This document shows positions 60,496-64,000 of a DNA stretch of 64,000 nucleotides, in pieces (position 1 is the stretch's first letter; each line of letters opens with the position of its first letter). The notes beneath the pieces were generated by a model, which did not search any database, had not been told where the DNA came from, and saw only the letters and a program-made list of their open reading frames with translations. The position numbers were made by a program, and so were the translations under genes. This DNA is from Salinicola rhizosphaerae (lineage in GTDB: Bacteria > Pseudomonadota > Gammaproteobacteria > Pseudomonadales > Halomonadaceae): positions 177,281 to 241,280 of the forward strand of contig NZ_BMZI01000008.1 in the NCBI RefSeq assembly GCF_014652715.1, read 5' to 3'.

Positions 60496-60897
60496 ATGAA
60501 CGTCGCTCACTCGTCGTGGGAAATCATTTTTGCATTCGGTTGCGCGTTCTTCGGAGGGCTGGCTTTCCTGCTGGGCCTGATCAGTATCATTCTCGCCCCC
60601 CTTCTGATCAATAAAGCCGACGACCACTTCTCCTGCTTCACACAGAAAGACGAGATCCTCTTCAAGGGCTACCCAGTATCGTTCGCGCGTATGGGCCGCT
60701 ACGGCCTGATGCTGATGTCGAGGGCCTTTCCCCGCGCAGCAGCTCGAAACTTCAATAATCGCCCCGATCGACGCCAGGCGATTGCGCAATCTCCCCGGTG
60801 GCTGCGCTTGGTGCTGATGTGGATCTATGGGGGGTTCGGTGTTGTCGCGATTTTTGCAGTGCTATTCGGCTTTGCGATGAGTATCACCGGGAAGTGA
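60496..60897 (+). CDS. Membrane protein, probable immunity protein 2
   Basis: 133 aa, 7 nt after the first copy. Same plan: helix at about residues 10-37 (IFAFGCAFFGGLAFLLGLIS), central ILFKGYPVSFARMGRYGLML and NRPDRRQAIAQSPRWLRLVL, and a C-terminal helix (GGFGVVAIFAVLFGFAMSI). The LFKG-(W/Y)-PVS and RPDR motifs shared with the first copy show a tandem duplication that has since diverged. It may give protection against a related toxin or act together with copy 1. Confidence 0.72.
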   Translation: MNVAHSSWEIIFAFGCAFFGGLAFLLGLISIILAPLLINKADDHFSCFTQKDEILFKGYPVSFARMGRYGLMLMSRAFPRAAARNFNNRPDRRQAIAQSPRWLRLVLMWIYGGFGVVAIFAVLFGFAMSITGK

Positions 60898-60909
60898 TCA
60901 ACTATAGAC

Positions 60910-60968
60910 GCAGTGGTCTAAAGTGTGGACCACTGCATCGCACGGCGCCACGTTTATGGCGTGGCGCC
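60910..60968. terminator. Two consecutive hairpins after the immunity genes
   Basis: Hairpin 1: GCAGTGGTC (60910-60918) and GACCACTGC (60928-60936). Hairpin 2: GGCGCCACG (60944-60952) and CGTGGCGCC (60960-60968). Each has 9 perfect base pairs. No T-tract; the position between convergent genes suggests transcription end. Confidence 0.55.
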
Positions 60969-61056
60969 GGCGGATCATCGATGCGAAGCTCGCCGATGCG
61001 GTGAGCGAATCAGGGGTAGGTGCTGTATAGGGAGAAGCGGCTACACATAAATAGAA

Positions 61057-62835
61057 CTATTTCTCGTCTATCCAAGATATGAAACGACATATTCCACCTG
61101 GATCAGGACAGGTCGCTTCTACCCCGTGCGTCCTTAATTTTTCCATATAGCGAATCAGGCCCAGTTCGTCTTTACTATCGTTTCCAATATGGTGTTCAAT
61201 CGAGCCTAGTGGCCAAACCCAGATATTATATTCCAAAAGCTTGTCATGAATGCGCTCAATGTGCTCTGACGCACCGTCAGTTGTAGCAAGAATGTGATAA
61301 GCTTCCTCCGCCGTGCAGGGCGCTTTTTTGCTTTTGGGATGTCCTTTATCATCCAGCAGTATCGAGCCACGCGTTTCCAAATCTTTTAAAATGGCAAGAA
61401 GCGCTTTGTAGCTAACGTCCTCCGAGCTTAGAAACTCGCTTGCACTTGCCAGCTTAAAAGCGAAGTCTAAATCGGCCACAAATTTGGATGGGATATCCAT
61501 GGCACTTAAGACTCTATGCGCTTTTGGAATAAGATCCTTCCCCGCTAGACCAGTAATACCTATGTGATTAACACCAAGCACTTTCCCGTTAAAAAACCGG
61601 TATAACAAAGGGATAAGGCGCTGCTCAGTTTTCCCCTCTACTACTAAGACTTTTTCAGAGAAAAAAATCTGAGTAGCTTGGCTCAATGAATAAATCACTT
61701 CTTGCAGATGTTCGGGCTTATTAACAACCTCATGCACCGCCTCAGTTAGAGGCTTGCGAACGTAAGTACCAAGATCTGCAGACTTCCTAACTAATACAAC
61801 TGATGGAGCGATTGACTTGTCAATCAGTTGACCGGAGTGCGTCGAATAGACAACTTGGTAACCTGACTCCGCCAGTATCTTAAATGCTTCGAACAAAACA
61901 TCTATAGCAAATGGATGAAGATAAAGCTCGGGCTCATCTATCAAAAGCAATCTCGGTGCCGGATTGTCTTCGTTTTGAGAGGATGCACGAATATCAGCTA
62001 GCAGCTTAATCAAAGCCATTTGAACGGACCTTTGTGACCCGTGTCCATAATACTGAATTGGCCGACCTATCTCGGCGTCATCCTCATAAATCTTGATAGT
62101 GCCAGACCCGAAAAGTTCTTCCATATCTGGGACTGGTATATCCAACTTGACACTTACTCTTGGAAAAAAGCTAGCAACGCTCGCATTCATCCTTTCATCA
62201 ATTTCATTTAAAGCTGCAAAGCGGTCCACTCCCTCTGCAGATAGCTGTCCCCGCACCACTCCCAAAGAGCTATCAACTTCCTGCTGATGCCGATCTATTA
62301 TTGAGCCTGACACCTCCTTGAGCAACTTACCAATGGTAGAAGAGGTCTTGGCTTTAGACGCATCCGCTGCAGCGTCATCCATTGCATTTATACGAATAAC
62401 GTCTGGAAACAGCCTCTTGATAGCGGCATCAATGCCACTAGGATTTTCGTCCCAAATCTCTTCTTCTGGATTATACAAGGCAAGCTTATTGGCTGTAGCC
62501 TTAGTACCGGGTTCCTCTTGACTCCTTTTTATCAAGAGCTTTTCTTGGTTAATATACTTTTCAACCCTTCTACGATGTGTATCTCCCAGCCTTGCAAGCG
62601 ACTGATTTGAAATATTCTTTATCTCAGCAAAAACCACTACGGCAGAATCTTTTTTATTGAAGTCCTGTTCACTTAAAGAGCCGTTAGAAACTAACCACTC
62701 GATCGCATTTAGGATATTAGATTTACCAGCATTGTTGTACCCAACCAGCGACGAAAGCGGGCCTAGTGCAACACGGCACTCTTGAGAAAAAGATCTATAG
62801 TTATCAATCGACACGCTAGAAATGAAGGATGTCAT
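61057..62835 (-). CDS. OLD-family ATP-dependent endonuclease
   Basis: 592 aa. ABC-type ATPase fused to a TOPRIM nuclease. N-terminal ISSVSIDNYRSFSQECRVAL and Walker A GYNNAGKSN (residues 32-40); Walker B RLLLIDEPELYLHPFAIDVL, then YSTHSGQLID; TOPRIM motifs VLVVEGKTEQRLIPLLY (Glu) and FVADLDFAFK (DxD). P2 itself carries old, which kills recBC cells and excludes lambda. No helicase gene adjoins, so it is the single-gene class, not Gabija. It is strongly AT-rich compared with the phage genes and probably acquired separately. Its start is 101 bp from the repressor's end. Confidence 0.9.
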   Translation of the reverse strand: MTSFISSVSIDNYRSFSQECRVALGPLSSLVGYNNAGKSNILNAIEWLVSNGSLSEQDFNKKDSAVVVFAEIKNISNQSLARLGDTHRRRVEKYINQEKLLIKRSQEEPGTKATANKLALYNPEEEIWDENPSGIDAAIKRLFPDVIRINAMDDAAADASKAKTSSTIGKLLKEVSGSIIDRHQQEVDSSLGVVRGQLSAEGVDRFAALNEIDERMNASVASFFPRVSVKLDIPVPDMEELFGSGTIKIYEDDAEIGRPIQYYGHGSQRSVQMALIKLLADIRASSQNEDNPAPRLLLIDEPELYLHPFAIDVLFEAFKILAESGYQVVYSTHSGQLIDKSIAPSVVLVRKSADLGTYVRKPLTEAVHEVVNKPEHLQEVIYSLSQATQIFFSEKVLVVEGKTEQRLIPLLYRFFNGKVLGVNHIGITGLAGKDLIPKAHRVLSAMDIPSKFVADLDFAFKLASASEFLSSEDVSYKALLAILKDLETRGSILLDDKGHPKSKKAPCTAEEAYHILATTDGASEHIERIHDKLLEYNIWVWPLGSIEHHIGNDSKDELGLIRYMEKLRTHGVEATCPDPGGICRFISWIDEK

Positions 62836-62936
62836 ACTGCCCCCTCGTACCCGGGTCTTCGCCCGATAATCAGTTTATGGATTGTCGATTCGTTGTAGAC
62901 CCATAAATCTGTTTTTGTAGAAATGTAAATCTCCGC

Positions 62937-63590
62937 TCAAAAAACCCTACCCACCTTCCGCCACGCCTGCCCAATGATCTCCACGTCCTCGGGCTGCACC
63001 AGCTCCCGCTCATAGGCCGGATTGTCACTGATCAGTATCCACGCCCCGCCGGCGACGCGCTGCACGCGCTTTAGTCGTAATTCATCGCCCATACGGAGTA
63101 GGAAAACGCCGTCTGGCGTTCGGCGCGCGCGGTTCACCAGCACCTGCTCGTGGTCGCGGATCGTGTCGCCCATGGAATCCCCACGCGCGGTCACCCCGAC
63201 CACCTGGGCCGGATCCACGGCATCCGCCTGGAACAACTCGACCGGCAGGTAGAACGTCGACTCGATCATCTCCGCGTCAAACAGGCGACCCGCCCCCGCT
63301 GCGGCCTCTATGTCGTACATCGGCACGGGTAACGTCCCTTGAAGAGAACCGTTCGGTATACCGAACTCTCCGGAATCCCCAGTCTTACCGGTAACTTCTC
63401 CGGTCAAAACATACTGAATATCGACGCCGTGTTCGGCTGCGGCGATCAGGTAATCAGACTTCGGAAGCCTTTGATTACTTTCGTAAAGCATCTGCGTTTT
63501 CTTGGTGACACCGACCAGCTCACCAAAGCTGGTCTGACTATGCCCCAATCGGTCTCTTTGCTCGCGCAAGCGATCGCCCGGCGTCCCCAT
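62937..63590 (-). CDS. Phage repressor, XRE helix-turn-helix with LexA-like S24 peptidase
   Basis: 217 aa from the ATG at 63590, with AGAGG upstream; an in-frame GTG at 63602 is the alternative. Residues 1-65 are an XRE helix-turn-helix (DRLREQRDRLGHSQTSFGEL, VGVTKKTQMLYESNQRLPKS). A linker leads to a peptidase domain with a possible self-cleavage site (IEAAAGAGRLF), catalytic Ser139 (ARGDSMGD) and Lys174 (LRLKRV). It should keep the prophage silent and be cut in the presence of RecA, so induction is SOS-driven. It differs from the small non-cleavable P2 C repressor. Confidence 0.92.
   Translation of the reverse strand: MGTPGDRLREQRDRLGHSQTSFGELVGVTKKTQMLYESNQRLPKSDYLIAAAEHGVDIQYVLTGEVTGKTGDSGEFGIPNGSLQGTLPVPMYDIEAAAGAGRLFDAEMIESTFYLPVELFQADAVDPAQVVGVTARGDSMGDTIRDHEQVLVNRARRTPDGVFLLRMGDELRLKRVQRVAGGAWILISDNPAYERELVQPEDVEIIGQAWRKVGRVF
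63351..63366. promoter_or_regulatory. 16-bp palindrome inside the repressor gene, operator-like
   Basis: GTTCGGTATACCGAAC is a perfect palindrome in the linker codons of the repressor gene. The half-site TTCGGTATA recurs in front of the gene at 63590-63598, so it may be an internal operator. Confidence 0.5.
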
Positions 63591-63634
63591 TCGGTATATC
63601 ACCTCTTGACATGGATACCGTTCGGTTCCATTCT
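63589..63634 (+). promoter_or_regulatory. Early promoter with operator-like half-sites
   Basis: TTGACA at 63606-63611, 17-bp spacer, then CATTCT (63629-63634), a plausible but weak -10, directed toward the small plus-strand genes. ATTCGGTATATC (63589-63600) and ATACCGTTCGGTT (63615-63627) flank and enter the spacer and share TTCGGT with the palindrome at 63351. Likely the repressor's main control region. Confidence 0.5.
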
Positions 63635-63680
63635 GATTGCACTTAGCGACTTAGCGTGACACTAACCCGGAGCTTACCCC

Positions 63681-63875
63681 ATGGACCCCAAGCCGTCGAA
63701 ACCTACCCGCAGTCCGCGCGGCGTCGAGAAACCGGTCGCCATGCGATTGATGCCCGCCGAGCGAGGCGAGCTGGAGCGAATCGCCGGTGAGGAAGTCCGT
63801 TCCGCTGCCGCGATGGCTCGCATCATTTTCCTGCGCGGGCTTGCCCACTATCGGCAAGACAGCGCCTCCGCCTGA
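63681..63875 (+). CDS. Small ribbon-helix-helix-like protein
   Basis: 64 aa. After a polar, proline-rich start (PKPSKPTRSPRGVEKP), VAMRLMPAERGELERIAGEE and VRSAAAMARIIFLRGLAHYR fit one beta strand and two helices of the Arc/MetJ fold. It is the first gene rightward of the repressor, where P2 has cox, so it may be a regulator of the early promoter; it is not a Cox homologue by sequence. Confidence 0.65.
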   Translation: MDPKPSKPTRSPRGVEKPVAMRLMPAERGELERIAGEEVRSAAAMARIIFLRGLAHYRQDSASA

Positions 63876-63896
63876 TCTGCAAAAGGAATCGCTGCC

Positions 63897-64000
63897 ATGT
63901 ACCAGGACCCGAAACGCATTCGTCAGCGCTGCACCGTTTACCTCGATCAGTACGAGGCCGACATCATCACCGCCATGGCCAACTACCTCGGCGTTTCCAA
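63897..64000 (+). CDS. Second small DNA-binding-like protein (cut by window end)
   Basis: At least 34 residues: MYQDPKRIRQRCTVYLDQYE, then ADIITAMANYLGVS. AAGGA lies 9 nt before the ATG. The strand-helix pattern is again that of ribbon-helix-helix proteins. It follows the 64-aa gene by 21 nt in the same direction. The 3' end is outside the window. Confidence 0.5.
   Translation, partial: MYQDPKRIRQRCTVYLDQYEADIITAMANYLGVS

Larger units (their letters stand above)
32333..64000. mobile_element. P2-like prophage (right end outside window)
   Basis: Starts at the tRNA-Thr fragment and fills the rest of the window (over 31.6 kb). The structural order Q P / O N M L X / lysis / R S V W J I H / tail-fibre assembly / FI FII E E' T U D is that of P2, with no gene visibly broken. 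The attachment site lies left of Q with cargo between, and repressor and early genes follow D on the right, so the map is closer to the Pseudomonas phage phiCTX, where integrase and att lie at the right end and a cargo gene sits between cos and Q. Integrase and replication genes are not in the window. Confidence 0.93.

Noticed and set aside
61057-62835. Gabija (GajA/GajB) defence system
   Set aside because: The nuclease resembles GajA in fold, but no UvrD-like helicase gene lies beside it; the neighbours are the repressor and the immunity genes.

Overview
The window is a high-GC gammaproteobacterial chromosome segment with a long prophage in its right half. An ectoine hydroxylase, a biosynthetic arginine decarboxylase, and the gene order polA / DUF2782 / type-II homoserine kinase (as in Pseudomonas and relatives) point to a halophile, most likely of the Halomonadaceae. 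This placement is an inference from gene content; no rRNA is present.

Host part (1-32332). Positions 1-3239 (minus strand) carry a PaoABC-type periplasmic aldehyde oxidoreductase, with the molybdenum subunit cut by the window edge. Positions 3542-17151 (minus) form a large colinear cluster: two outer-membrane barrels, a secreted sulfatase, a secreted HAD phosphatase, a MoxR ATPase, DUF58, DUF4381, two von Willebrand factor A proteins, a BatD-like protein, a TPR protein and a formylglycine-generating enzyme (FGE). Many of these genes overlap by 4-8 nt. The FGE has the two-cysteine active site and the sulfatase has the matching C-T-A-G-R target, so they are a plausible enzyme and maturase pair. 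After a lipoprotein and a MipA-like barrel come nadA, gnd, polA, DUF2782, thrB, speA, an FAH-family hydrolase and ectD, then two small unknown genes. Several clear intrinsic terminators and two 7-bp tandem repeats lie between genes.

Prophage part (32333-64000, right end outside the window). The left boundary is a 48-nt 3' fragment of a tRNA-Thr(CGU) gene that still has its downstream terminator. The module order is P2-like: Q and P leftward, then O N M L X, holin, lysozyme, spanins, R S V W J I H, tail-fibre assembly, FI FII, E/E' (with a T-TTT-TTG slip site), T, U, D. Late transcription is probably driven from three copies of one inverted repeat (CTGTAAG-N7-CTKACAG) in front of P/O, V and FI, the positions of the P2 late promoters. 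A LexA-like repressor and ribbon-helix-helix proteins start the early region at the right edge; integrase and replication genes must lie beyond 64000.

Cargo genes sit at several places: a coiled-coil membrane protein at the left end, a DNA adenine methylase under a LexA box, a YegP-like protein at the P2 Z/fun position, a four-helix membrane protein between T and U, a nucleotidyltransferase-fold protein next to a 54-bp near-perfect palindrome, an UmuD'-like protein that has lost its catalytic Ser and Lys and lies under a second LexA box, a PAAR-tipped putative toxin followed by two paralogous membrane proteins (likely immunity), and an OLD-family nuclease. The PAAR/immunity cassette and the SOS-linked catalytically dead S24 protein are the most interesting systems here.
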